Positions 26,072-34,848 of a DNA stretch of 64,000 bases are shown one piece after another. The stretch lies in contig NZ_CP073748.1 of NCBI RefSeq assembly GCF_024398035.1, forward strand, positions 1,313,520-1,377,519. The letters run 5' to 3'. This stretch comes from Kordiimonas sp. SCSIO 12603 (lineage in GTDB: Bacteria > Pseudomonadota > Alphaproteobacteria > Sphingomonadales > Kordiimonadaceae). Numbering within the stretch: the first letter of the stretch is position 1; each line of letters begins with the position of its first letter. Under the pieces are notes generated by a model. That model did no database searches. It had not been told where the DNA came from and saw only the letters and a program-made list of their open reading frames with translations. The translations under genes were made by a program, and so were the position numbers.

Positions 26072-27662
26072 TTTCCTTCAGTTTTTCTATCATTGCTTTT
26101 TGTTTCGCATCATGTCTGGAATGGAAAGATTGATGCGCGCTTTGTGAAAAGCCGCCAATTAGAAAATCAAAGCTAATTGCCTTTTGTTGTTCAAGATACT
26201 TTAGCGATAGAAACATGGCTGTTTGATCTGCAAAGAAGATATTTTTTTCATTATATGCGTTGGCTTTAAACAGGCGCTTTATATAACTCGAAACGAGGGT
26301 GGCATATAGCCGACCAGGTCCATCAGATTTTATTGAAAAGTTTCCAGCCGCAATATTACCCCACAATAATCGCCAATATCCCTGATTTTTCCGCCAGATC
26401 CAGCTGTTAATTTTTAAGCTGCCGTCTCCAAAGTTGTGGAATTCCTCAAGCGGCATGTTTATCCAGCCATCTATGTCAGAAATGAAGATGCTTTTGTAAG
26501 CTTTCAGATACTCAGGCAGCAACATATATCGAGCACAGCTGGCTATGGCAGCTTTTTTTTGAGGGCGATCATGGAGTATATGGTTCACCTCGAAAGTCCA
26601 GTTCAAGCGAACATCATATTCTTTCTCCCATCTCAACATTAATTCTTCGAAATGTGGGTCTATCGGTTTGCTGTCTACAATATGAAAATGGACAAGAGGT
26701 GATGGATTGCTTGCTCCAATAACTTGTAGGAACAGTTCGGCGTAAGAATGGAAGTATTTTGTATCACAGGATATGAGTACGGCCTGTTCGTCGGTAGTTT
26801 TATGCCTGTATGTGAAGCTGGTTTGATGTTTATTCTCATACCAGTGATATGTATCATTATGGTCTCGGATAACATCCTTGATGTCGGCCACTACATGCAT
26901 CTGCTCAAATATACTGCTGTTGAAGCCCTCCATGTTTGAGGCCTTCTTATAATGATCAACCGCTTCATCAAATTTTCCGTGCATGGTGCACTGTGTTGCC
27001 TGAAAGTTAACGGCAGCTACACGGTTTTTGTTGAGTATATCTTGAGTAAAAGGATAAGAAGCAATTGCCGCCAGGCGCCGCATCATCGCTTTCGGGTTTT
27101 GTACAAATTGCGGCATATGGCGCCGAATGGCCGTGAAAGTAAGAATATCAAATAACAGATCGCGTATTTTTTCTTCGTCTATATCGCGAAGAAACAACTG
27201 CTTATCAGCAAGCATATCCTGGGAAAGTAGTCCGCTGAGTTGGTGTTTACGTGCAAGAAATGCAAGCAAAAGATATTCAAGTCGAACGTGGGGCGACAGT
27301 GTACGAGCAACTTCCCGGCTTGCTTCGATATCGGTGAACATCTCTTCAGGCGGGCTACCTGGGCTGCCGGGAGAACGGCTTGCTTTTGCCGTATTCAGTA
27401 TTTGCAATTCCAGGTCAGATATGCCGGATAGCTGAAAAATAGTTTCTTCAACTGCGTTATATGATTGTTTTGCAATATCCGATAAACGGCCCCAATAAAT
27501 CCAGGGCAACCTGTATGTGGACGGGAAGTTAAATTCGAGTGTGTGAAGTGCCTGAAGCCGGCTTTCCAAGGTGTTGGTTTTTAAAAGGAGTGCTAGCTCC
27601 TTTTTGAGAGCTCTTGCCTCTGAATGCTGAACCGCTGCGGCAAGTAAACGTTTGAAAACCAT
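26052..27662 (-). CDS. Glycosyltransferase-like protein with TPR-like N-terminus
   Basis: The 536-residue protein has no signal peptide. Its N-terminal half (about 1-270) is helical and includes a TPR-like stretch (FDEAVDHYKKASNMEGFN). The C-terminal half resembles GT-A nucleotide-sugar transferases. It has AVLISCDTKYFHSYAELFLQ, then SCARYMLLPEYLKAYKSIFI followed by SDIDGWINMPLEEF (the D-x-D metal motif at about residue 395), and FFADQTAMFLSLKYL near the end. This is the layout of GT8-like or surface polysaccharide transferases, but the donor and acceptor are unknown. It is the only polysaccharide gene nearby. The two ends overlap convergently with the reductase gene by 20 bases. Confidence 0.6.
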   Translation of the reverse strand: MVFKRLLAAAVQHSEARALKKELALLLKTNTLESRLQALHTLEFNFPSTYRLPWIYWGRLSDIAKQSYNAVEETIFQLSGISDLELQILNTAKASRSPGSPGSPPEEMFTDIEASREVARTLSPHVRLEYLLLAFLARKHQLSGLLSQDMLADKQLFLRDIDEEKIRDLLFDILTFTAIRRHMPQFVQNPKAMMRRLAAIASYPFTQDILNKNRVAAVNFQATQCTMHGKFDEAVDHYKKASNMEGFNSSIFEQMHVVADIKDVIRDHNDTYHWYENKHQTSFTYRHKTTDEQAVLISCDTKYFHSYAELFLQVIGASNPSPLVHFHIVDSKPIDPHFEELMLRWEKEYDVRLNWTFEVNHILHDRPQKKAAIASCARYMLLPEYLKAYKSIFISDIDGWINMPLEEFHNFGDGSLKINSWIWRKNQGYWRLLWGNIAAGNFSIKSDGPGRLYATLVSSYIKRLFKANAYNEKNIFFADQTAMFLSLKYLEQQKAISFDFLIGGFSQSAHQSFHSRHDAKQKAMIEKLKEIKEQPN

Positions 27663-27905
27663 AAAATGAATCCCTGAATTTATGCAGCTTGGGGCAATAA
27701 AACTATCATTCAGGGAACCTACTGGTATTTGATGTAATATGGAATGGGAATTTCAGCGCTGACGCCGAGAAAAGATTTTAGCAGCCCTTCCTGTTATTTG
27801 AACGGAAATACGGAAAAGGGGTTCCTAGTGCGTCCAACAGCACAATAGGAAACGCGAGCAGCAGTTGCTCGCATTCCGTGACATATTCTTTATTGAGAGT
27901 AATTT

Positions 27906-28052
27906 CTAGCGGAACAGTTTTGTTAGCCGCTTGATAATACCTTGGCGTGGGCCTCTGTTTGCTGCTGCGATAGCTGCGTTATGCTCTGCAACCTGGCGTG
28001 CATATTCAGATTTCGTTACGCCGTAGTGGCACGGAATAGGTGATGTTTGCAT
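27906..28052 (-). CDS. Small protein, 48 residues, unknown
   Basis: A 49-codon frame begins at the ATG at 28052 and stops at 27906. The product starts MQTSPIPCHYGVTKSEYARQ and ends in a basic helix (GIIKRLTKLFR). A strongly Ala-rich middle (VAEHNAAIAAANRG) is followed by R-x-x-R spacing. The composition and lack of early stops favour a real gene. GAGA lies seven to ten bases before the start, so translation would be moderate. The gap 27663-28225 has no other frame. I see no known domain. The basic C-terminal helix could bind membrane or nucleic acid. Confidence 0.55.
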   Translation of the reverse strand: MQTSPIPCHYGVTKSEYARQVAEHNAAIAAANRGPRQGIIKRLTKLFR

Positions 28053-28176
28053 TTTTTTTCTCGCGTTTGTCGTCGTGTCGGCTATGCCGTTTTTTTCTTT
28101 ATACTTGCTATGTAGGTAGGCTGGATTTGTATTTCAACCGTCTAACTGCAATTTTCTTATTTCATAAGAATAAGGC

Positions 28177-28211
28177 AAAAAAAAGCCGACCGCAAGGGGC
28201 CGGCTTTTTTC
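28177..28211 (-). terminator. typA terminator
   Basis: A run of A, then GCCG and CC, a GCAAG loop, GG and CGGC, then a run of T gives a strong hairpin with T-runs on both strands. It stands 15 bases beyond the typA stop. The hairpin is imperfect at the base but very stable. Confidence 0.85.
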
Positions 28212-28225
28212 AGAACTTCAAAGGC

Positions 28226-30064
28226 TTAACCTTCAATTGATTTCGCGTGTTTCTTACGCTCGTGCGGTAGAAGGTAACGTTTGCGAAGGCGGATGCTTTC
28301 TGGTGTTACTTCCACAAGCTCGTCATCATTAATGTAAGCGAGAGCTTCTTCAAGTGGCAGAATTTTTGGTGGTGTCAGCTTCACTGCATCATCTTTACCA
28401 GCGGCACGGATGTTTGTTAGCTGCTTGGCTTTCTGTACGTTCACATCAAGATCGTTATCTCGGCTGTTTTCACCGATGATCATACCTTCGTATGTATCAG
28501 AACCCGCGTCCACCATAATGATACCGCGTTCCTGAAGGTTAAAGAGTGCGTAAGCAACTGCTTTACCAGCACCGTTCGCTACAAGTACACCACGCTGGCG
28601 ACCAGCGATTGCGCCTTTATAAACATCATAACGGTCAAACGAGCGGCTCATGATACCTGTACCGCGTGTATCAGTTAGGAATTCACCGTGATAGCCGATA
28701 AGGCCGCGAGCAGGCGCATCAAACGTGAGTCGAACCTTGCCGCCGCCAGATGGAACCATGCCGGATAGCTCAGCTTTACGGAGAGACATTTTCTCAACCA
28801 CGATACCCTGATACGCTTCGTCCACATCAACCTGAACTGTTTCATATGGCTCAAGGCGTTGGCCGTTATCGTCTTTCTGGAACAGAACGCGTGGGCGGCT
28901 GATAGCAAGCTCAAAACCTTCACGGCGCATTGTTTCAATAAGAACACCAAGCTGTAGCTCGCCGCGGCCAGCTACTTCGAACGCATCCTTGCTTTCAGTT
29001 TCCGTAATTTTAATCGCAACGTTACCTTCAGCTTCTTTAAGAAGGCGATCACGGATAACGCGGCTTGTTACAAGCTTACCTTCTCGGCCAGCAAGCGGGC
29101 TATCGTTCACTGAGAATGTCATCGCCAGGGTTGGCGGATCAACCGGAATAGAAGAAAGAGGCTCTGATACTTCTGTTGTTGAAAGTGTATCAGCTACTGT
29201 TGCTGTTTGTAGGCCAGCGATGGCTACGATATCACCAGCTTCTGCTTCTTCAACCGGCACACGCTCAAGCCCACGGAACGATAGAAGCTTGGACACGCGG
29301 CCAACTTCAATCACCTCGCCTGCAGCGTTCAGGGCGTGGATTGGGTCTGTTACCTTCACACGGCCAGTTTCAATACGGCCTGTAAGGATACGGCCAAGGA
29401 AGTTGTCGCGGTCAAGCATGGAAACAAGCATGGAGAATGGTTTCTCTACATTGCCGTCCTGTACCACTTTTGGCAGCTCAACATGCTCGATGATTTTATC
29501 AAGAAGCGGGTGAAGGTTTTCGCGTGGACCGTCCAGGCTTTCATCACACCAGCCATCACGGCCAGATGCGTATAGCACAGGGAAATCAAGCTGGTCATCG
29601 TTTGCGTCAAGGTTCACAAACAGATCGAAACATAGGTCTGTTGCAGCGTCCGGGTTGCCGTCTGGTTTATCAACTTTGTTCACAACAACAATAGGCTTCA
29701 GGCCAAGGGCAAGAGCTTTACTTGTTACAAACTTTGTTTGCGGCATTGGGCCTTCTGCGGCATCAACCAGCAGCACCACACCATCAACCATCGAAAGGAT
29801 GCGTTCAACCTCGCCACCGAAATCGGCGTGGCCCGGTGTATCAACGATGTTAATGCGTGTATCGCCCCACATTACAGAAGTACATTTTGCCAGAATAGTG
29901 ATGCCGCGCTCACGCTCAAGATCACCGCTATCCATTGCACGTTCTTCAACGCGCTGGTTTTCCCGCACAGTACCAGACTGTTTAAAAAGGTTATCCACAA
30001 GCGTTGTTTTGCCGTGGTCAACGTGCGCAATAATAGCAATATTGCGGATTTTCTTTGTGCTCAT
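28226..30064 (-). CDS. typA: Translational GTPase TypA/BipA
   Basis: The 612-residue protein has the translational GTPase G1 motif AHVDHGKTTLVDNL, the G2 region ERGITILAK, the G3 DTPGHADFGG and the G4 NKVDKP. EF-G-like domains III and V follow, then the BipA C-terminal domain with Y-D-V-Y-K-G-A-I-A-G-R-Q. It binds ribosomes and acts in stress and cold adaptation and 50S assembly. The length is usual for the family. I take the ATG at 30064 and not the upstream GTG, because the family starts MSTKKIRNIAIIAHVDHGK. An attenuator-like hairpin lies 60 bases upstream on the same strand. Confidence 0.97.
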   Translation of the reverse strand: MSTKKIRNIAIIAHVDHGKTTLVDNLFKQSGTVRENQRVEERAMDSGDLERERGITILAKCTSVMWGDTRINIVDTPGHADFGGEVERILSMVDGVVLLVDAAEGPMPQTKFVTSKALALGLKPIVVVNKVDKPDGNPDAATDLCFDLFVNLDANDDQLDFPVLYASGRDGWCDESLDGPRENLHPLLDKIIEHVELPKVVQDGNVEKPFSMLVSMLDRDNFLGRILTGRIETGRVKVTDPIHALNAAGEVIEVGRVSKLLSFRGLERVPVEEAEAGDIVAIAGLQTATVADTLSTTEVSEPLSSIPVDPPTLAMTFSVNDSPLAGREGKLVTSRVIRDRLLKEAEGNVAIKITETESKDAFEVAGRGELQLGVLIETMRREGFELAISRPRVLFQKDDNGQRLEPYETVQVDVDEAYQGIVVEKMSLRKAELSGMVPSGGGKVRLTFDAPARGLIGYHGEFLTDTRGTGIMSRSFDRYDVYKGAIAGRQRGVLVANGAGKAVAYALFNLQERGIIMVDAGSDTYEGMIIGENSRDNDLDVNVQKAKQLTNIRAAGKDDAVKLTPPKILPLEEALAYINDDELVEVTPESIRLRKRYLLPHERKKHAKSIEG

Positions 30065-30125
30065 GACACAGACTTTCACGAATAAGGGGCGGCTTTTACT
30101 TCAAGGGAGGGCCAGCCCGGAAACT

Positions 30126-30171
30126 AAAAAAGCCTTCCCGGATATGACAATTACATGACAAGGGGGAAAGC
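30126..30171 (-). terminator. Attenuator-like hairpin in the typA leader
   Basis: On the minus strand GCTTTCCC and GGGAAGGC pair (one wobble) around a long loop, followed by TTTTTT. No gene stands upstream on this strand, since the next gene is on the plus strand from 30345. The element must therefore end a leader or a small RNA. It lies 62 bases before the typA ATG. Confidence 0.45.
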
Positions 30172-30344
30172 CTGAAACCTAACATTTGCGCGCCTTATAC
30201 GCGGAAAGCCGCGCTGCGGCAAGTGAGAAAGTGATAGGGGGAATTATGTGAGGATTGATTGCATTGTTTAACTTGCAATTGTACATGTTATGGTGTTAAT
30301 AATCGGGTGGAACAAATGGGGTACATAATTGATTGGGGGATATT

Positions 30345-31226
30345 ATGACATTCGAAGTAAGTGAGAAATCCGTTTCAGCTGGTAAGTTAATTGAGCATGT
30401 CTTTAAAGGGCTTTTAAGCGGACAGTTCGGAATCACTCAAGTTATAATAATGCCCTTACTATTGATGTTCGGGTTATATTATCTCTTCTTTTATTTGCTG
30501 GCTGAAGTAGCACAAGGACAAATCTCTGTTGCTGTTGCCAGTTTGGGTTTCATTGCGAGTATGGTGGGCATGTTTATTGTGCTTTCTCGCCTGTATTTTA
30601 ACCTGATACGTATTTTTCTGCTGGGGCGAGATTATGCCACATTCTGGGATGGTGTACCCATTTTCTATAATCAGCAAACCCTGAAGCAAAAACAGCTCAA
30701 TACTAAAGGATTTGGCTGGCGCTTCTTTGTGTTTTTGCTCGTCACTAATTTGCTTGTTACCCAAATCTCCAATGCTATTTACGTCTTCGGGCAAGGAAGT
30801 GGTGGAAGTCCGAACTTATTAGTAATAATGCTGGGGTATTGGTTTTCAGGAATGCTATTTCTCACTTTGGCGGGTGTTTTTGCATTGCCCTTAGCTGCAA
30901 AGGTGACAAATTTAAAAGACAGCCCGTTTTGGGGTGGCTCATATACGAAATCAGGCGCGCAGCGTATTGGTGTGCTGCAAGGTGCTTTTTTCCTTGGTTT
31001 GGTTTTGATGCTTCCGACCTTGGTATATGAATTGATGTATGAGCGAGTGCTTTCCTCTGTTTCCGCGTTTTCTCCATTGCTGCTTGAGGCTTTTTTTGTG
31101 TCGCTTGGTGGTATTTGGCGTGCAGTGTTTGCGGCATTAATTGGTGCCAGCGTATACACACAGCTGTTCCCTGATTTGAAAGATGAGGCGCTCGAGGTTG
31201 AAGAAACGGACAAGATGGCAGCGTAA
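30345..31226 (+). CDS. Polytopic membrane protein, paralog 1 of 4
   Basis: I start at the ATG 30345, which has GGGGGA five bases upstream. The product is about 293 residues with about six membrane helices, for example IIMPLLLMFGLYYLFFYLLA, VAVASLGFIASMVGMFIVL, WRFFVFLLVTNLLV and LLVIMLGYWFSGMLFL. A short hydrophilic tail ends LEVEETDKMAA. No enzymatic, transport or binding motif is visible. The layout and some segment positions match the next three genes, so this is one family of four. It has no homolog that I can name. All four are on the plus strand. Confidence 0.6.
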   Translation: MTFEVSEKSVSAGKLIEHVFKGLLSGQFGITQVIIMPLLLMFGLYYLFFYLLAEVAQGQISVAVASLGFIASMVGMFIVLSRLYFNLIRIFLLGRDYATFWDGVPIFYNQQTLKQKQLNTKGFGWRFFVFLLVTNLLVTQISNAIYVFGQGSGGSPNLLVIMLGYWFSGMLFLTLAGVFALPLAAKVTNLKDSPFWGGSYTKSGAQRIGVLQGAFFLGLVLMLPTLVYELMYERVLSSVSAFSPLLLEAFFVSLGGIWRAVFAALIGASVYTQLFPDLKDEALEVEETDKMAA

Positions 31227-31471
31227 GGAAACTATCCAAGATTTATAAGCTGATCTGAAGTTTTTGCTGGGGGAGGTAAAGTCGGCATCCTGCAGAAGTT
31301 ACTCGCAATTTAAAATAGATGTAGGATTGAATTGGTTTGATAAAGAAACCGTTAGATTGCTTGTTGGTGCTTTATCTTTAGAGCGGTAACTGTATAGTGG
31401 CTTAGCAATCTTGGGATGTATTTTAAGGCCCATAGTGCTTGTTTTTAGTAGAATTTCTGTGGGGTGAAACT

Positions 31472-32347
31472 ATGGCTGACTATTCCGAAACATTTGCACG
31501 GCCGGCAAACGAAAACGTAAGCATGTGGGCTGCAGCAAAAAGTGGCTTCTCATATCTGTGGCAGCTAAAGCGGTCATTATTTCCGGTTTATGTAGGATAC
31601 AGTATTTTCTATTTCATTGTTATGTATGCGCTCGAAGCTATGGGCCTGGGGTATATGACCCTCGCTGAAAATGGCTTTGAGATAGGGGATCATTCGGCTT
31701 TTACTTTAACGATTTTTTTGCTGTTAAATTTGCTGTTGATTTGGGGAACGTCCCTTATAAGTTTCTATATATACTCGAGTTTCGTTGGTCGAAGAGATGA
31801 AGTAGCCCCCAGAAAGAAGGGGTCTTTCATAGAGTTTTTCAAATATGACCTCATAGTTACGCAGATCAATGGCTTTCTTGGTACGTTTACGCTGCTTTAC
31901 TCTTCCACGACTGCGGTAATTATTTGGGGAGTGATTGGGTTCGCTCTGCAGCCAGTGTTTATGCGGCTGCGTTTGGGTTTGGTTTCCGCAGCAGTGGGCG
32001 GCCAGGAAAATAGCTTTTCTGATGCATGGGTGTTGGGTGATGGCCTGGGGTGGCGCATGTTCTGGGCGTTCTTCCTTTTAATGTTGGGCGTTGGCTTGGG
32101 GATGATTGTTCTTGAAACCATTTTAGGTTGGTTTGTCGGATTTTTAGGTGCAGGGACTGAACAAGGGGTTGTCTCTTTCCAGCAAGTTTGGCAAGGCTTG
32201 CAATCTGGCTTGTTTGCGCTTGCGAATATGTTTGTAACAGCTGCGTTCTATTGTGCTCTTTGCCCTGAATATGGATTTCGCGTGAATGGAGTAGTGCAGA
32301 GTGTCAATGCTGCTGACCCTTTGAATGAAGCGCCAGTCAGCCCATAG
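31472..32347 (+). CDS. Polytopic membrane protein, paralog 2 of 4
   Basis: The 291-residue product starts at 31472 (GGGGTGA upstream). After a soluble N-terminus comes MWAAAKSGFSYLWQLKRS, which matches MWNAAKDGMSFSWQVKEA of the gene at 33392 position for position. About six helices follow. Near the end the sequence AAFYCALCPEYGF matches LGAYYCALRPEYGF of paralog 4. The second conserved block is LVSAAVGGQENSFSDAWVLG, matching VVSTALNGPDQSFAEGYQLG. The two are therefore clear paralogs, and the first and third genes are more distant members. Confidence 0.65.
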   Translation: MADYSETFARPANENVSMWAAAKSGFSYLWQLKRSLFPVYVGYSIFYFIVMYALEAMGLGYMTLAENGFEIGDHSAFTLTIFLLLNLLLIWGTSLISFYIYSSFVGRRDEVAPRKKGSFIEFFKYDLIVTQINGFLGTFTLLYSSTTAVIIWGVIGFALQPVFMRLRLGLVSAAVGGQENSFSDAWVLGDGLGWRMFWAFFLLMLGVGLGMIVLETILGWFVGFLGAGTEQGVVSFQQVWQGLQSGLFALANMFVTAAFYCALCPEYGFRVNGVVQSVNAADPLNEAPVSP

Positions 32348-32472
32348 GTTTCTGATCCCAATGCTATAGAATATGGCCGTCGAAAAAAAACTCCTGGTTT
32401 TAAAGGCGTTAGAGGCGCGATTTTTGGGCTGTGGTAAAGCAATATATCTATGAAAATACTAAAGAGAAATTT

Positions 32473-33288
32473 ATGTCGTTCAGAGTGATGCATTCCACCA
32501 TCGGCGGTGTTCGCTATTTTTACCGTACACTCCCTTTTACTCTTCTTCTGGTATTTGGCTATGCACTTTTGCAGACGTGGTTTAGCTTGTTTATTAATGC
32601 ATTCCTTGGTGGGCCAATAAATATCAGTATTGCGGATGGTGTGTTGCTCACACTGGTTTCCTGGGGTGATATGATGCTGGCGCTGGGAGGTTCTTCGGTA
32701 GGATTGTTGATGGGTGGATATCTTGCCAGAATTTGGTGGGGTAAGTATTTAAGATATGATGAAGATAGTAGTGCGCAGCCCAATGGTTTTTCTAAAGCTA
32801 TGGTATTTCTTATCTGCATTTTTCTTATATTTTGGGGCGTAATGGTAGGCGCCGCCAAATTAGGATTTCCAGATATTTCTGTAGGTATTCAGTACGCATT
32901 TTTTGGGCTAATATTTCTGTGTTTTGCAGGGTTTCTCAAATTACCGTTCAGTGTGCATGCCAAAACCAAATCGATATGGAAAGAGCTGAATTTGGGTGTT
33001 TTGCGCCATTCGATCCCCATGTGTTTTTCGTGCATACTCGGAGGTATAATTGGTGTTCTGCCAATTAGTTTATCTTTGGGTGGGATTGAGTGGTTGCTGA
33101 GTAGGCTTTTTGAAAGTGCCTCGCCGAGCATAACGAATTTTATGGACCTATTAACCTCAGGCAATATTGGGCTGTTGTATGCCGCTATTATTGCCAATTA
33201 TCTTTGTGATCTTGAGCCACGTTTCTCATTGGTTAAAAAACCGAGAGAAAATAGAGAAGGTGGACTTTATCCTCAGCAATACGGGTGA
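32473..33288 (+). CDS. Polytopic membrane protein, paralog 3 of 4
   Basis: I take the ATG at 32473 (AAAGAG upstream), giving about 271 residues. Helices include TLPFTLLLVFGYALLQTWFS, LGGSSVGLLMGGYLARIWWG, AMVFLICIFLIFWGVMVGAA and YAFFGLIFLCFAGFLKLPF. The C-terminus has IIANYLCDLEPRFSLV, which lines up with the Y-C-A-L-x-P-E-Y-G-F motif of paralogs 2 and 4, though weakened. The family is unknown. It follows paralog 2 by 125 bases. Confidence 0.6.
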   Translation: MSFRVMHSTIGGVRYFYRTLPFTLLLVFGYALLQTWFSLFINAFLGGPINISIADGVLLTLVSWGDMMLALGGSSVGLLMGGYLARIWWGKYLRYDEDSSAQPNGFSKAMVFLICIFLIFWGVMVGAAKLGFPDISVGIQYAFFGLIFLCFAGFLKLPFSVHAKTKSIWKELNLGVLRHSIPMCFSCILGGIIGVLPISLSLGGIEWLLSRLFESASPSITNFMDLLTSGNIGLLYAAIIANYLCDLEPRFSLVKKPRENREGGLYPQQYG

Positions 33289-33391
33289 ATAAAAGCACCC
33301 TATAGTGGTTTCGGGACTTTAAGAAAACCAAGTTATCCCCATATGTAAGGTTACATAAAAAATAGTGCGACAGATTTTCGGGGGATGATCA

Positions 33392-34303
33392 ATGAAAATA
33401 AGTATGTGGAATGCCGCCAAGGATGGGATGAGCTTTTCCTGGCAGGTTAAGGAAGCTATTCTTGGTTTTGCTGTGGTTTACGCTCTTGTGTTTCTGGCCT
33501 TTGTCTGGGCGCTTCAGGCAGTAGGGTTTGGTTATGTAAATCCTGATGAAGTAGCTGCCGCTCTTCTGAATGGCGGCATGTCAGAATTTTCCTGGGGTGC
33601 GCAGGTTGTTAATATAGCGACAAATGTTGTTGCTCTTTTGGGAGCAATGGTTGGCGGTTATTATTTCCAGCGAACATTTATCAGGCGAGAGGATAATCCT
33701 TCTGAAAAAATGACCGGCTCTGCGGGCGCTTATATGCAAAAGAGCTTTTTGGTGAAGCTGCTGCCTGCTGTTTTTATGGCTGGGGTTGCCATACTTGGTT
33801 TGCCGTTTTCGCAAATAGCGGCGTTGGTTGCTGGGGTTCTTGTGGTTCAGCTATTAATTATACGTTTTGAGCTTTCTGTTGTTTCAACGGCATTAAACGG
33901 GCCTGACCAGAGTTTTGCTGAAGGATATCAGTTGGGGCGGGGACAAGCGTTCAAAATGTTTGCCTTTTTGGTACTCGCAACCATTCTTGTGTTTATCGTT
34001 TTTATCCCAGTTGATATTGCTTTTAGCCTGCTTGCACCTTTTTTAGGGATAGGGTCTGATTTGTATATTGCAGCTTCTGTATTTATGCAGGCCTTTAAAT
34101 CTGGCGCCGTTATTGGGGTGTCGGCTATTGTGTTGGGAGCTTACTATTGTGCGCTTAGGCCGGAGTATGGTTTCTTTGACGGTGAGCTATTTTACTCGGT
34201 AGGGGATGAAGATATGGCACATGATTCAAAACCCAGTGATATACCAGTTGAAGATGATACCCAGCAGGCAGAAGCTCCTACAAGCTATGGAAAAAAGCGT
34301 TAA
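33392..34303 (+). CDS. Polytopic membrane protein, paralog 4 of 4
   Basis: The 303-residue product begins MKISMWNAAKDGMSFSWQVK, then has about six helices, with EAILGFAVVYALVFLAFVWA and FAFLVLATILVFIVFIPVDI the clearest. It has the shared blocks FELSVVSTALNGPDQSF and AYYCALRPEYGFFDGE. The last 40 residues are acidic and then contain TSYGKKR. GGGGGATGATC precedes the start. The gene's last four bases overlap the stop of yjjX, which is on the other strand. No homolog is named. A role as a membrane scaffold or sensor cannot be excluded. Confidence 0.65.
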   Translation: MKISMWNAAKDGMSFSWQVKEAILGFAVVYALVFLAFVWALQAVGFGYVNPDEVAAALLNGGMSEFSWGAQVVNIATNVVALLGAMVGGYYFQRTFIRREDNPSEKMTGSAGAYMQKSFLVKLLPAVFMAGVAILGLPFSQIAALVAGVLVVQLLIIRFELSVVSTALNGPDQSFAEGYQLGRGQAFKMFAFLVLATILVFIVFIPVDIAFSLLAPFLGIGSDLYIAASVFMQAFKSGAVIGVSAIVLGAYYCALRPEYGFFDGELFYSVGDEDMAHDSKPSDIPVEDDTQQAEAPTSYGKKR

Positions 34304-34824
34304 AACAACTCGTTTTTAATAGCAACTAACGCGAAGCACAGGGCCTGCACATAGGTGCCTGTGCGGTCATAAAGGCCATCAGTAAGCAGGCCAATTGCGC
34401 CACCTTTTTGTTTGGTGTTGTGAGCATTGAAAACTCTGTCCATTGCATCGCCCAGTTCAAGCCCTTCGTTCAGTAATTCAGCTACCCTTGGCGGTAGTGG
34501 TAGTGTGCTGGTGCGGGCGGTGGCAATCTTACCATCTTTGGTACGCACAGCCATCCAGGCGAAGGTGAATAATTGACCATCGATGATATCAATACCGCCC
34601 TCAAGGCCTACGGTATAATCAGCTTCACTTACCACCTGTGCAGCGTTTTCTGCGCGGGTTTTAGCGCCCAGTAAGGTTTCACCGTCACTGGCGGGTTGGT
34701 CGGCAACGCCAGAAGGAACATTTATCGGTTCTAATTCGAATTCTTGTTCAGGGAACGTTTTTGCAAAGGCTTCTGCCACAGCATTAATCTTTACCGGATT
34801 ATGTGAAGCCACAACCAGTTTCAT
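34300..34824 (-). CDS. yjjX: Inosine/xanthosine triphosphatase, YjjX family
   Basis: The 174-residue protein fits the NTPase family that removes non-canonical purine nucleotides such as ITP and XTP. Motifs visible are VVASHNPVKINAVAEAF at the N-terminus, GAKTRAENAAQ, YTVGLEGGIDIIDGQLFTFA, and GAIGLLTDGLYDRTGTY. The length is usual for the family. It is convergent with the last membrane paralog by four bases and follows the solute-binding protein gene at 34849 on the same strand by 24 bases. Confidence 0.9.
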   Translation of the reverse strand: MKLVVASHNPVKINAVAEAFAKTFPEQEFELEPINVPSGVADQPASDGETLLGAKTRAENAAQVVSEADYTVGLEGGIDIIDGQLFTFAWMAVRTKDGKIATARTSTLPLPPRVAELLNEGLELGDAMDRVFNAHNTKQKGGAIGLLTDGLYDRTGTYVQALCFALVAIKNELF

Positions 34825-34848
34825 ACAGCACTCCCATGAATAGTGTGA

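Noticed and set aside
28989..29513. Plus-strand frame of 174 codons across typA
   Set aside because: It is the antisense of conserved TypA coding sequence and has a low-complexity Ser/Arg/Thr product with no ribosome-binding site.
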